Shown here: piece after piece, positions 57,631 through 64,000 of the stretch | How positions within the stretch are numbered: the first letter of the stretch is position 1 | How the letters are laid out: every line of letters begins with the position of its first letter | Translations under genes and position numbers: made by a program | Notes under the pieces: generated by a model | Told to the model about the DNA's origin: nothing | Databases searched by the model: none | Seen by the model: the letters and a program-made list of their open reading frames with translations, nothing else | Assembly: GCA_050246475.1 (NCBI GenBank) | Contig: JBFWVZ010000004.1 | Span: 186,001-250,000 of the forward strand | From: CADEEL01 sp050246475 | Lineage (GTDB): Bacteria > Pseudomonadota > Alphaproteobacteria > Caulobacterales > Aquidulcibacteraceae | Direction: 5' to 3' | Length of the DNA: 64,000 bases

Positions 57631-58164
57631 ATGAAGATGTTCATTCCACTGGTTCTGGCGCTCGCGCTCGCTGGGTGCGTACTGCCGCCGGTCAACCGCG
57701 ATCAGGGCATTCCTCTAGGCCCTGTCGCTACGATCGAGCCCGCGCGCTATGCGGGGCTCTGGTACGAGATCGCGCGCTTCGAAAATTCGTTCGAGCGCAA
57801 TTGCTACGCCGTCACCGCCGAATATCGCCTCCGCGATGACGAACGCATCGATGTGATCAACACGTGCCGCGAGGGCGCGGTGGACGGCCCCGCTGAAGTT
57901 GCACGCGGCGTCGCGCGCATTGTCGATGCGCAGACGAACGCGCGGCTCAAGGTGCGCTTCGGCTGGAGCCCGATCGAAGGGGATTATTGGGTGCTGGACC
58001 GGGCCGAGGATTATTCGTGGTCGCTGGTGGGTGAGCCGCGCGGACGCTTCCTCTGGATACTCGCGCGCGAACCGCGCATCCCGGATGAACTACGGCAAGA
58101 TTTGCTCCGGCGTCTCCAAGCGCGCGGCTATCGCACCGATGCGCTGCACTGGACGCAACACTAG
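57631..58164 (+). CDS. lipocalin (Blc-like) outer-membrane lipoprotein
   Basis: 177 residues. Lipoprotein signal MKMFIPLVLALALAGCVLPP with lipobox LAGC. Lipocalin signature GLWYEIARFENSFERNCYAV (GxW) and the C-terminal block YSWSLVGEPRGRFLWILARE plus RAKEP-like REPRIPDELRQDLL. Normal length for Blc; binds hydrophobic ligands/lysophospholipids at the outer membrane and is often stress-induced. Confidence 0.9.
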   Translation: MKMFIPLVLALALAGCVLPPVNRDQGIPLGPVATIEPARYAGLWYEIARFENSFERNCYAVTAEYRLRDDERIDVINTCREGAVDGPAEVARGVARIVDAQTNARLKVRFGWSPIEGDYWVLDRAEDYSWSLVGEPRGRFLWILAREPRIPDELRQDLLRRLQARGYRTDALHWTQH

Positions 58165-58288
58165 CAACAGTTTGCAACGCGCCCGCAAGACATGAGGGCC
58201 GACAGCAGGGCAAGAAAGGCCGGCTCAGGCAAAACGCGCGGCTCAACACATCCCCAAGCGTCATGGCGCCGCCGCGCACAAAAGCAAA

Positions 58289-58310
58289 GGGCCCAGCCGA
58301 AGCTGGGCCC
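58289..58310 (-). terminator. intrinsic terminator of the OmpA-family gene
   Basis: GGGCCCAGC (58289-58297) - cgaa - GCTGGGCCC (58302-58310), perfect 9-bp stem; on the reverse strand it is followed by TTTGCTTTTG. 30 bases after the ompA-like stop. Confidence 0.85.
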
Positions 58311-58339
58311 AAGTCGATGAGGAGCCGTTCTGGCTCTTA

Positions 58340-59368
58340 TTATTGGAACGAGATCGTCACCGCGGTGCGGCGATTGAGCGGCTCGCGCACGCCGTCGCCC
58401 GTATCCGTGGCGAGATCGGTTTCGCCGCGTGCTTGCGTGCTGATCGCCTCGGCGGGAATGCCGCGCTCGACGAGCGCATCGGCGACAACTGTCGCGCGCC
58501 GCTGTGAGAGGCCCTCATTGTAGGCGTGCGAGCCGGACGTGTCGGTGTGGCCGATCACGACGACGGCGCTCAGATTGCACGCTTGGGCGCGCGCGACCGC
58601 GGCGTCGATGGTCGCGATGGCGTCTTGATTGAGGTTGGAGCGGTCCCACTCGAAATAGACCACGAAATCCTCAGCCGGGCAGACGACCGGCGGCGGAGGC
58701 GGGGGCTCTTCCGGCGGCGGGGGCGGCGGCTCGGGCGGGGGCGGGGGCGCGGCGAATTGCCAGCGCAGGCCGACCGTCACGGCTTGGTGCGTGTAGTCGC
58801 CTTCGACTTCGTAGCCGTATTCGCCTTCGTCATATTCGGCGAGCCGCGCGGGTGCGTAATAATAGTACGAGAATTCGACGTCCGGCATCGAGAAGTAGCG
58901 GTAGCCGATATCGAGCGTCAGCTGCTCGCCGAGCGGCACGCCGACGCCGGCCATGAGCTGATAGGCGAAGCCGGTCTCCTCGGTGTCGATCTCGTCGATC
59001 TCGAGCCGGCCGACGCCGACGCCCGCGCCGACATAAGGCTGGAAGCGGCCGCCTTGGTTGAAATCGTAGATCGCGTTGGCGAGCAGCGAGACGACCTGCA
59101 CATCGGCGTCGCCCGCGTCCTCGATGTCGTTCTGGCGCCAGGCGACTTCCGCTTCGAGGCGCACGCCATGCCAGGCGCGCGCGCCCACGGCGCCGGACAC
59201 CATCACATCGTTGTCGAGATCGGCGGAGCCGAACTCATCGAGATCCAGTTCGCCGTCGACGCTGTAGCCGACGTCGAAGCGGCCATACCAGCCGTCTCCC
59301 GCGTGCGCGCTCGCCGCGCTCATCATGAGCGCGATCACAGCGACGCTCGCGCCAAGCAATTTGCGCAT
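58340..59368 (-). CDS. OmpA family outer membrane protein
   Basis: 342 residues: signal peptide to about residue 23, an eight-stranded beta barrel (DGWYGRFDVGYSVDGELDL, VGARAWHGVRLEAEVAWR, FQPYVGAGVGVGRLEIDE, LTLDIGYRYFSMPDVEF), a long Pro-rich linker (~210-235), and a C-terminal OmpA domain with FEWDRSNL, VVIGHTDTSGSHAYNEGLSQ and RRATVVADALVERG, which binds peptidoglycan via the Asp/Arg pair. The linker is almost pure Pro/Glu. Strong own terminator; the upstream region contains TTGTC-N7-GACAA. Confidence 0.93.
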   Translation of the reverse strand: MRKLLGASVAVIALMMSAASAHAGDGWYGRFDVGYSVDGELDLDEFGSADLDNDVMVSGAVGARAWHGVRLEAEVAWRQNDIEDAGDADVQVVSLLANAIYDFNQGGRFQPYVGAGVGVGRLEIDEIDTEETGFAYQLMAGVGVPLGEQLTLDIGYRYFSMPDVEFSYYYYAPARLAEYDEGEYGYEVEGDYTHQAVTVGLRWQFAAPPPPPEPPPPPPEEPPPPPPVVCPAEDFVVYFEWDRSNLNQDAIATIDAAVARAQACNLSAVVVIGHTDTSGSHAYNEGLSQRRATVVADALVERGIPAEAISTQARGETDLATDTGDGVREPLNRRTAVTISFQ

Positions 59369-59419
59369 GAGAGTCTCCTCGCGGGCCCGCCGGAGGAGGG
59401 GGCCGTAGCGGCCCAGGTT

Positions 59420-59436
59420 TTGTCATATTGGGACAA
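59420..59436. promoter_or_regulatory. inverted repeat upstream of the ompA-like gene
   Basis: TTGTC (59420-59424) - 7 bases - GACAA (59432-59436), in the 231-base space before the OmpA-family gene, 52 bases from its ATG. Suitable position for an operator or a promoter element of the outer membrane protein gene; the cognate regulator is unknown. Confidence 0.4.
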
Positions 59437-59564
59437 TCTCTACGCGACGAAGCATCTCCTGCGCGAGACGAACGCGCAGGTTTTCGCGCTGTTGGCGAAT
59501 TAGGCCGTATCCGGACTGACCGTATCCGGAGATTTCGATCCCCAGCGCTCCCTCCGTGCTCGCC

Positions 59565-59588
59565 CCTCGCTTTCGCGAGAGCCGAGCG
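59565..59588 (+). repeat. REP-like palindromic element, copy 3
   Basis: CCTCGCTTTCGCGAGAGCCG then AGCG; matches copies at 50349-50374 (reverse) and 52020-52045. Located between the ompA-like and monooxygenase genes. Confidence 0.7.
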
Positions 59589-59599
59589 ATGGCAAGCGC

Positions 59600-61090
59600 C
59601 TACGCTGCCTCCAGAGACCGCGCCGCGTCTTGGCGCGCCGCGGGCTTGCGCGCAAACACCAGCGCCTCATCCGTCACCGGCTGCCGGCGCAGCAGATCGA
59701 TGTCCTTCATATAATTCTGATGCAGCTTCCACGGCGCCTTGTCGCCCTGCTTCGGGAGATAGGCGGCCGCGCGCTGGATGTAGCCGGAATTGAGATTGAG
59801 CCACGGCTCGAAACCGACGGTCGGATCGCTGTTGCGCGGTGTGGCCGAGGCAAAGCCCGTCTCGTCCATGTAGTTCAACAGCCGGCACACATGCTCGCAC
59901 GTGAGATCGCATTTGAGCGTCCACGACGCGTTCGTGTAGCCAAACGCCGAAGCGAGATTTGGCACGCCCTCATACATCATGCCCTTGAACGTGAGGCGCT
60001 TGGCGAGATCGACGGCCTCTCCGTCCACGCTCAATTGCACATCGCCAAGCACGTTGAGCTTGAGGCCCGTCGCCGTGACGACGATGTCGGCGTCGAGCGT
60101 CTGCCCGGATTTCAGCTGAATGCCGTTTTCCGCGAAGCGCTCGATGTGATCGGTGACGACGCTCGCGCGGTCCTCGCGGATCGCCGCGAAGAGATCGGCG
60201 TCCGGCACGAGGCACACGCGCTGATCCCACACATTGTAGGTCGGCGTGAAGTGCGCATCGACGATTTGAGCGTCGAGCTCCTTCTTCGCCATTTCGAGCA
60301 TCCGTTCCTTCGTCTTCTCGGGATGCTTGCGCGCCATGTTGTAGAAATACATTTGCAGATTGACGTTCTTCCAGCGGGTGATCCCGTAGGCCCACGAGGC
60401 GGGAAGGAATTTGCGCAAGCCATTGGCGATCGCGTCTTCCGCGGGGCGCGAAACGACGTACGTGGGGCTGCGTTGCAGCATGGTGACGTGCGCGGCTGTC
60501 TTCGCCATCTCCGGCACGATCGTCACGGCGGTCGCGCCCGAGCCGATCACCACGACGCGCTTGCCCGTATAGTCGAGATCCTCTGGCCAGAATTGCGGAT
60601 GGATGACTTGGCCTTTGTAGGAATCGAACCCGTCCCATGCCGGCCGGTAGGTTTCGTCATAAGAATAATAGCCCGCCGCCATGAACACGAAGCCGGCTGT
60701 GAACTTCACGGTCTCGTTCGTATCCGTGCGCAGCGCCTCGATGGTCCAGCGCGCATCCTGCGAAGACCAGCTCGCTTTCTTCACCTTGTGATGAAAGCGG
60801 ATGTTCTGCGTGACGCCGTACTCGTCCGCCGTCTCGCGCACGTACTTCAGGATCGCCGGCCCATCCGCGATCGCCTTGGCCTCCGTCCACGGTTTGAACG
60901 AGAAGCCGAGCGTATACATGTCGCTGTCGGAGCGGATGCCCGGATAGCGGAAGAGATCCCACGTTCCGCCGATCGCGTCGCGCGCTTCGAGGATCACATA
61001 GCTCTTGCCCGGCGCGTCCATCTTGAGGTGCGCGCCTGCGCCGATGCCCGAAAGCCCCGCGCCGACGATCAAAACGTCGAAATGTTCCAT
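59600..61090 (-). CDS. flavin-containing / Baeyer-Villiger monooxygenase 2
   Basis: 496 residues from the ATG at 61090. FAD motif VLIVGAGLSGIGAGAHL, BVMO-like fingerprint YKGQVIHPQFWP (Tyr in place of the first Phe), and the NADPH motif VVVIGSGATAVTIVPEM. ARDAIGGTWDLFRYPGIRSD is the flavin-side block. It is a paralogue of the 43.8-kb enzyme. Divergent from a TetR gene; TGACAA-N6-TTGTCA lies 25 bases upstream of the ATG, so the TetR protein probably represses it. The fingerprint supports a BVMO/FMO-class oxygenase; the substrate is unknown. Confidence 0.9.
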   Translation of the reverse strand: MEHFDVLIVGAGLSGIGAGAHLKMDAPGKSYVILEARDAIGGTWDLFRYPGIRSDSDMYTLGFSFKPWTEAKAIADGPAILKYVRETADEYGVTQNIRFHHKVKKASWSSQDARWTIEALRTDTNETVKFTAGFVFMAAGYYSYDETYRPAWDGFDSYKGQVIHPQFWPEDLDYTGKRVVVIGSGATAVTIVPEMAKTAAHVTMLQRSPTYVVSRPAEDAIANGLRKFLPASWAYGITRWKNVNLQMYFYNMARKHPEKTKERMLEMAKKELDAQIVDAHFTPTYNVWDQRVCLVPDADLFAAIREDRASVVTDHIERFAENGIQLKSGQTLDADIVVTATGLKLNVLGDVQLSVDGEAVDLAKRLTFKGMMYEGVPNLASAFGYTNASWTLKCDLTCEHVCRLLNYMDETGFASATPRNSDPTVGFEPWLNLNSGYIQRAAAYLPKQGDKAPWKLHQNYMKDIDLLRRQPVTDEALVFARKPAARQDAARSLEAA

Positions 61091-61114
61091 GGAATCCGCC
61101 TCTGCGCCTGAAAT

Positions 61115-61161
61115 TGACAAGAGCGATTGTCACTTATTGCATCTGACAACGCATCATGTCA
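61115..61161. promoter_or_regulatory. two TetR-type operator palindromes between monooxygenase and regulator
   Basis: TGACAA-gagcga-TTGTCA (61115-61132, perfect 6-bp arms) and TGACA-N8-TGTCA (61144-61161). The reverse-strand TTGACA at 61162-61157 with AATAAG 18 bases on gives a plausible promoter for the monooxygenase covered by the first palindrome. Confidence 0.7.
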
Positions 61162-61170
61162 ACATGGGGC

Positions 61171-61767
61171 ATGTCCCAAGCGGCAGAACGCACTTATCGC
61201 GGCCAATCGCCTTCCGAGCGCAAGGCCGAGCGGCGCGCCGCGCTCATCGAAGCGGCCGTGCGCGTTTACGGCGCAGTCGGCTATCGCAATGCCTCGGTGA
61301 AGGCGATCTGCGAGGAGGCCGGCCTCACCGAGCGCTATTTCTACGAATCCTTTGCCGGCTCCGATGCGCTGCTCGCCGCCGCCTACCAGGCCGTCGTCGC
61401 GCGCCTGCATGAGGAAATGAGCGCCGCGCGCGAGGCCGCGTGCGCGAAAGGGCAGGACGGCGTCCGCGCCGCATTGCGCACGTATTATTCCCGCCTGCGC
61501 GAAAGCCCGGAAGCCGCGCGCGTCTTCCTCGTGGAGATCGGCGGCGTGTCCGCGAAAGTCGATGCGGTCGTGCGCGAAGCGCTGCTCAATTCCCAAAAGC
61601 TCATCGCGCCCAAGCTCAAGAAGAAGGGCGCGGCCGAACTCGTCGCCGCCGGCATCGTCGGCGGCGTCATCCAGATCGCGCTCGATTGGATCGCTTCGGG
61701 CTACAAGCGCCCGGTGAACGATGTCGTCGAAGCCGCGCTCCGCATCGCTGCGGTGGCGGAGAGCTAG
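61171..61767 (+). CDS. TetR/AcrR family regulator
   Basis: 198 residues from the ATG at 61171 (another ATG at 61156 lies inside the second operator and has no SD). HTH: RRAALIEAAVRVYGAVGYRN, then ASVKAICEEAGLTERYFYES, standard for TetR. Ligand domain contains VFLVEIGGVSAKVDAVVREA. Divergent from the BVMO-like gene, with the two operators in the shared region; expected to respond to a ketone or other monooxygenase substrate. Confidence 0.9.
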   Translation: MSQAAERTYRGQSPSERKAERRAALIEAAVRVYGAVGYRNASVKAICEEAGLTERYFYESFAGSDALLAAAYQAVVARLHEEMSAAREAACAKGQDGVRAALRTYYSRLRESPEAARVFLVEIGGVSAKVDAVVREALLNSQKLIAPKLKKKGAAELVAAGIVGGVIQIALDWIASGYKRPVNDVVEAALRIAAVAES

Positions 61768-62240
61768 GCGCCATCCGGCGCGCTCGCGCTTGGCCCGCGA
61801 TAGAGCGTTTGCACGTTGGATCGGAAAAGGCGCCAGCGGCCGTCCTCGCGCCGCGCGAGGCTGACGAAGCGGCCGACGAAACTTGTCCCGTCGTTGAAAT
61901 CCTCACGCAGCGTGTAGCGGGAGAGCGCGAGGTCTTCGAACACCTCGACAGAAACGGGGCTCATGCGTGTGGCGGTCGCGCCCGCGCCGCCGGCGCGCCA
62001 AGCGCGCACGCCGATCAGATACGCGTCGCGCGCGACAAGGCGCCCGTCGATCCAAAGCGAGAAGTCCGGATCGAAGAGCGAGGCGTAGGCGTCAAAGCCG
62101 TCGCGCGTCAGGACGAGCGCGACATCGCGTTCGAGTGCCACGATCGCGGCTTCGTCCGCGGCTGCATCGGCTTGCGCATGCGATGGAGGAGGCAGGGCAA
62201 GGAGGAGAAGCGCCAGTGTGGCCGCGCGCAGGGCGCTCAC
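61764..62240 (-). CDS. secreted NTF2-like (SnoaL/DUF4440-type) protein
   Basis: 158 residues from a GTG at 62240, which overlaps the stop of the upstream gene (GTGA), so the start is set by coupling; an earlier frame opening lies inside the neighbour. Signal peptide (LRAATLALLLLALPPPSHAQ), then a helix-beta NTF2-like domain: AAIVALERDVALVLTRDGFD, FSLWIDGRLVARDAYLIG, and GTSFVGRFVSLARREDGRWR. Converges on the TetR gene with 4-base overlap. Confidence 0.75.
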   Translation of the reverse strand: MSALRAATLALLLLALPPPSHAQADAAADEAAIVALERDVALVLTRDGFDAYASLFDPDFSLWIDGRLVARDAYLIGVRAWRAGGAGATATRMSPVSVEVFEDLALSRYTLREDFNDGTSFVGRFVSLARREDGRWRLFRSNVQTLYRGPSASAPDGA

Positions 62241-63013
62241 GCGTCGCGCCAATGCACGTTGACCACGCGCCACGCGCCGTCGATGCGCAGCAATTGGAGC
62301 CAATAGGTCGCGCCGCCGTGGCGCACGCGGCCGAGCGCGGTGCGCCGCGTCGCGTTAAACACGTGCGGCTCGGGCGCACCCGTGCGCGCGCCCAACCCCG
62401 CATAGATCTGGTCGCGGGTAAGCGCACGCAGCGCGCCGCGATCGAGGCCGCGCATTTGCGCCTGCGCGTGCATCACGCGGTCGAGCGCGGCGTCGTGGCC
62501 GGCCGCGGCGGCTTGCGCGAAGGCCGCCATCACGCCGGCCGCTTCGGCGGCTTCGCCTGCATCGACATCCGGCGCCTCGTACTCATCGAGCACGCCCCAC
62601 ACGCAATCGAGCAGGCGCCATCCCTCCGCTGTTCTGATCGCGGTGAACGCGTCGAACCAATCGCCCGCGATCAGCTCCAGCACCGCCACGTCGCCCGAGA
62701 CCTCGAACACGTTGACGATGCGCTGCGTGCTTTCGTCGAATTGATCGGTGTCGTCGTAATGGGCGCCCGCGTAGCGCAGCATATCGCCTTCAAGCCATGT
62801 CAGCGCCTCAGGCCCCTCGGCGCCGATCCGGCGCACACCGCGCTTGGAGAGGTCGCGGTGCGTCGTCGCCAGCATCCGCGCGGCGTCTCCGATATGAAAG
62901 CCGAGCGCATAGTCCGAGCCCAGATTCTGAAGCGCGGTCACATCGGCGTCCTGCGCGCGCGCCGCGCCCGCACTCAACGCCAGCGCCGCCGCGGCCGCGA
63001 TCAGAGTTTTCAT
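62237..63013 (-). CDS. secreted protein with two NTF2-like domains (lumazine-binding-type)
   Basis: 258 residues from the ATG at 63013. Signal peptide MKTLIAAAAALALSAGAARA. First domain (~22-155) has the putative lumazine-binding NTF2 pattern: YALGFHIGDAARMLATTHRD, LSKRGVRRIGAEGPEALTWL, AVLELIAGDWFDAFTAIRTA and GWRLLDCVWG. A second NTF2-like half (~165-258) ends ALGRVRHGGATYWLQLLRID. It is an unusual double version; the coupled 158-aa neighbour is another NTF2-like protein, so three such domains are made together. Confidence 0.75.
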   Translation of the reverse strand: MKTLIAAAAALALSAGAARAQDADVTALQNLGSDYALGFHIGDAARMLATTHRDLSKRGVRRIGAEGPEALTWLEGDMLRYAGAHYDDTDQFDESTQRIVNVFEVSGDVAVLELIAGDWFDAFTAIRTAEGWRLLDCVWGVLDEYEAPDVDAGEAAEAAGVMAAFAQAAAAGHDAALDRVMHAQAQMRGLDRGALRALTRDQIYAGLGARTGAPEPHVFNATRRTALGRVRHGGATYWLQLLRIDGAWRVVNVHWRDA

Positions 63014-63188
63014 TGCCGCTCCTTGGTCCATCCAGGGCGCGCCCGTGCCGCGAGCACGAGCCCGGCGCCTCAACGGATCGACGTGCTGCGCCTAAGCTGC
63101 GACGAAGGCCGCGCGTCGAAGCCGCCGCTACAGCGGCGGGAAGATGAATGTCCGTACACGTTGTTCCGCGGCGCTTGCAGCGCTCGCC

Positions 63189-63214
63189 GGAACGCGCGCA
63201 TGGTCTATGTCGTT
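63189..63214 (+). promoter_or_regulatory. EcfG/sigma-T-type general stress promoter 3
   Basis: GGAAC (63189-63193) - 17 bases - CGTT (63211-63214), consensus match, 59 bases before the ATG of the PA2779-like gene. Confidence 0.72.
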
Positions 63215-63273
63215 TCTTGCCTGGGCGAGGCGCGAGGCTTCGCCTTCATTACGAGAACCGTAAGGGGACGCTT

Positions 63274-63585
63274 ATGAAAGCCCGCTTCATCACCGCCGCC
63301 GCAGCCGCCTTCGCGCTGACCCAAGCCGTCGCCGTCCCGGCCTACGCCACCGAAGGCTTCCGCACCGCGGCGCCGCAAACCTTCACCGCCCAGGAGCTCC
63401 AGCAATACGGGCTCGACGCACAAGCGACGCAGCGCGCCGTTCAGCTTCAGCAAGACGGCTATCAAGTGATGGCGCTCTCGCCCGAAGAAGCCGAGCAATA
63501 CACGGCCGGCATCACGGACAATCAGTGGATTCTGCTCGGCATTCTGGCCGGCGTGATCATCATCGCTGTCGCCGTCGCGGACTAA
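63274..63585 (+). CDS. PA2779-like small secreted, C-terminally membrane-anchored protein
   Basis: 103 residues: signal peptide (KARFITAAAAAFALTQAVAV), a short extracytoplasmic helix domain with FTAQELQQYGLDAQATQRAV and LSPEEAEQYTAGI, and a C-terminal membrane helix (WILLGILAGVIIIAVAVAD) that ends the protein. This layout is that of the PA2779 family, usually encoded next to a PA2778-type cysteine peptidase, which is indeed the next gene (1-base gap). SD AAGGGGA supports the start. An EcfG-type promoter precedes. Function unknown; possible substrate or anchor of the peptidase. Confidence 0.7.
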   Translation: MKARFITAAAAAFALTQAVAVPAYATEGFRTAAPQTFTAQELQQYGLDAQATQRAVQLQQDGYQVMALSPEEAEQYTAGITDNQWILLGILAGVIIIAVAVAD

Positions 63586-63586
63586 C

Positions 63587-64000
63587 ATGATGCGCGGCAG
63601 CGCCGTCGCGCTCGTGGCGGCGCTGCTCGCATCGGGCTGCGCCGTTACGCCCAATGCCGACGTGAACGCGTTCGCCGGCGCGAGCGGGCGCAATTCATTT
63701 GAGTTGTTCGATCGCCGCGTCAATGCGCCGGGCGCGCTCGTGCTGCCCGTCGTGCATGATCGTCAGACCAGCGGCCCTTCGTGCGGCGCGCATGCTCTCG
63801 CCAGCGTCGTGAATTATTGGCGCGGCCCAGAGACGCTCGTTGGGGACGCGCTCTACCGGGACCATCCGCCCTCCGCGCCCGCCGGCTATTCCATGGCTGA
63901 GCTTGTCGCGTTCGCGCGCGAGGAGGGATTGCTCGCGAGCGCCGTGCGCTTGCCGCAAGACCGCATCGTCGCCGAGCTTGAGAGCGGACGGCCCGTTCTC
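63587..64000 (+). CDS. PA2778-like C39-type cysteine peptidase, lipoprotein (truncated by window end)
   Basis: At least 138 residues visible; the 3' end is outside the window. Two adjacent ATGs (63587, 63590). Lipoprotein signal MMRGSAVALVAALLASGCAV with lipobox ASGC. Peptidase core: HDRQTSGPSCGAHALASVVN has the catalytic Cys in a C39-like SGPSCGAHALASV context, and YSMAELVAFAREEGLLASAV follows. The His/Asp part is not yet reached. PA2778-family peptidases are typically exported lipoproteins paired with PA2779. Confidence 0.72.
   Translation, partial: MMRGSAVALVAALLASGCAVTPNADVNAFAGASGRNSFELFDRRVNAPGALVLPVVHDRQTSGPSCGAHALASVVNYWRGPETLVGDALYRDHPPSAPAGYSMAELVAFAREEGLLASAVRLPQDRIVAELESGRPVL

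Overview
This window comes from a high-GC alphaproteobacterial chromosome, most likely a Caulobacterales / Hyphomonadaceae-type stalked or budding lineage. The evidence is a PodJ-like polarity protein, an mreBCD-mrdA-rodA operon, GANTC (CcrM) sites and a CtrA-like box in front of the podJ-like gene, and three GGAAC-N16/17-CGTT promoters of the EcfG/sigma-T general stress type. No rRNA, tRNA, CRISPR array, prophage or intact insertion sequence was recognised.

Layout. (1) 1-10.5 kb: the ligase-associated DNA damage module (ATP-dependent ligase cut by the window edge, MBL exonuclease, Lhr-like DEXH helicase, PdeM endonuclease), interleaved with an AbgT transporter, an NTF2-like protein, two small membrane proteins and an alkyl sulfatase. 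(2) 10.5-17.3 kb: a TIGR02186/TauE-SafE pair, the 1301-aa PodJ-like protein and a lipoprotein. (3) 17.3-27.4 kb: a fatty/branched acyl-CoA oxidation block (MerR regulator with a palindromic operator, two acyl-CoA dehydrogenases, thiolase, FadJ-like bifunctional enzyme), with small lipoprotein/VOC genes in between and a TetR-YCII pair at the end. (4) 27.4-35 kb: envelope/stress genes, including a 24-aa membrane peptide, a secreted cyclophilin, GST, HipA-like kinase, RhlE-type helicase, a periplasmic three-repeat protein and a membrane-bound trypsin-like protease. (5) 35.3-41.2 kb: the rod-shape/elongasome operon. (6) 41.2-43.75 kb: proline iminopeptidase followed by a mosaic accessory patch. 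The 3' end of pip and a ~62-bp sequence are both duplicated around an orphan 137-aa gene and an orphan CobT-type VWA gene. (7) 43.8-62.2 kb: oxidative and xenobiotic-type metabolism (two Baeyer-Villiger-like flavoproteins, GST, epoxide hydrolase, SulP transporter, thioesterase, AttH/CrtC-like protein, phosphotransferase, MFS, Nudix), a TIR-like membrane protein, OmpA and a lipocalin. (8) 62.2-64 kb: NTF2-like secreted proteins and the start of a PA2779/PA2778-like pair (small membrane-anchored protein plus lipoprotein cysteine peptidase).

The most unusual items are the mosaic patch at 42.1-43.75 kb; several enzyme folds with eroded catalytic residues (alpha/beta hydrolase with GHAFG, serine hydrolase lacking SxxK, Nudix with a degenerate box, TIR-like domain without the usual Glu); the three putative EcfG promoters, which tie three uncharacterised envelope loci to the general stress response; and a strongly structured intergenic region at 55.3-55.6 kb. 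All functional calls come from reading the sequence; no database search was run.
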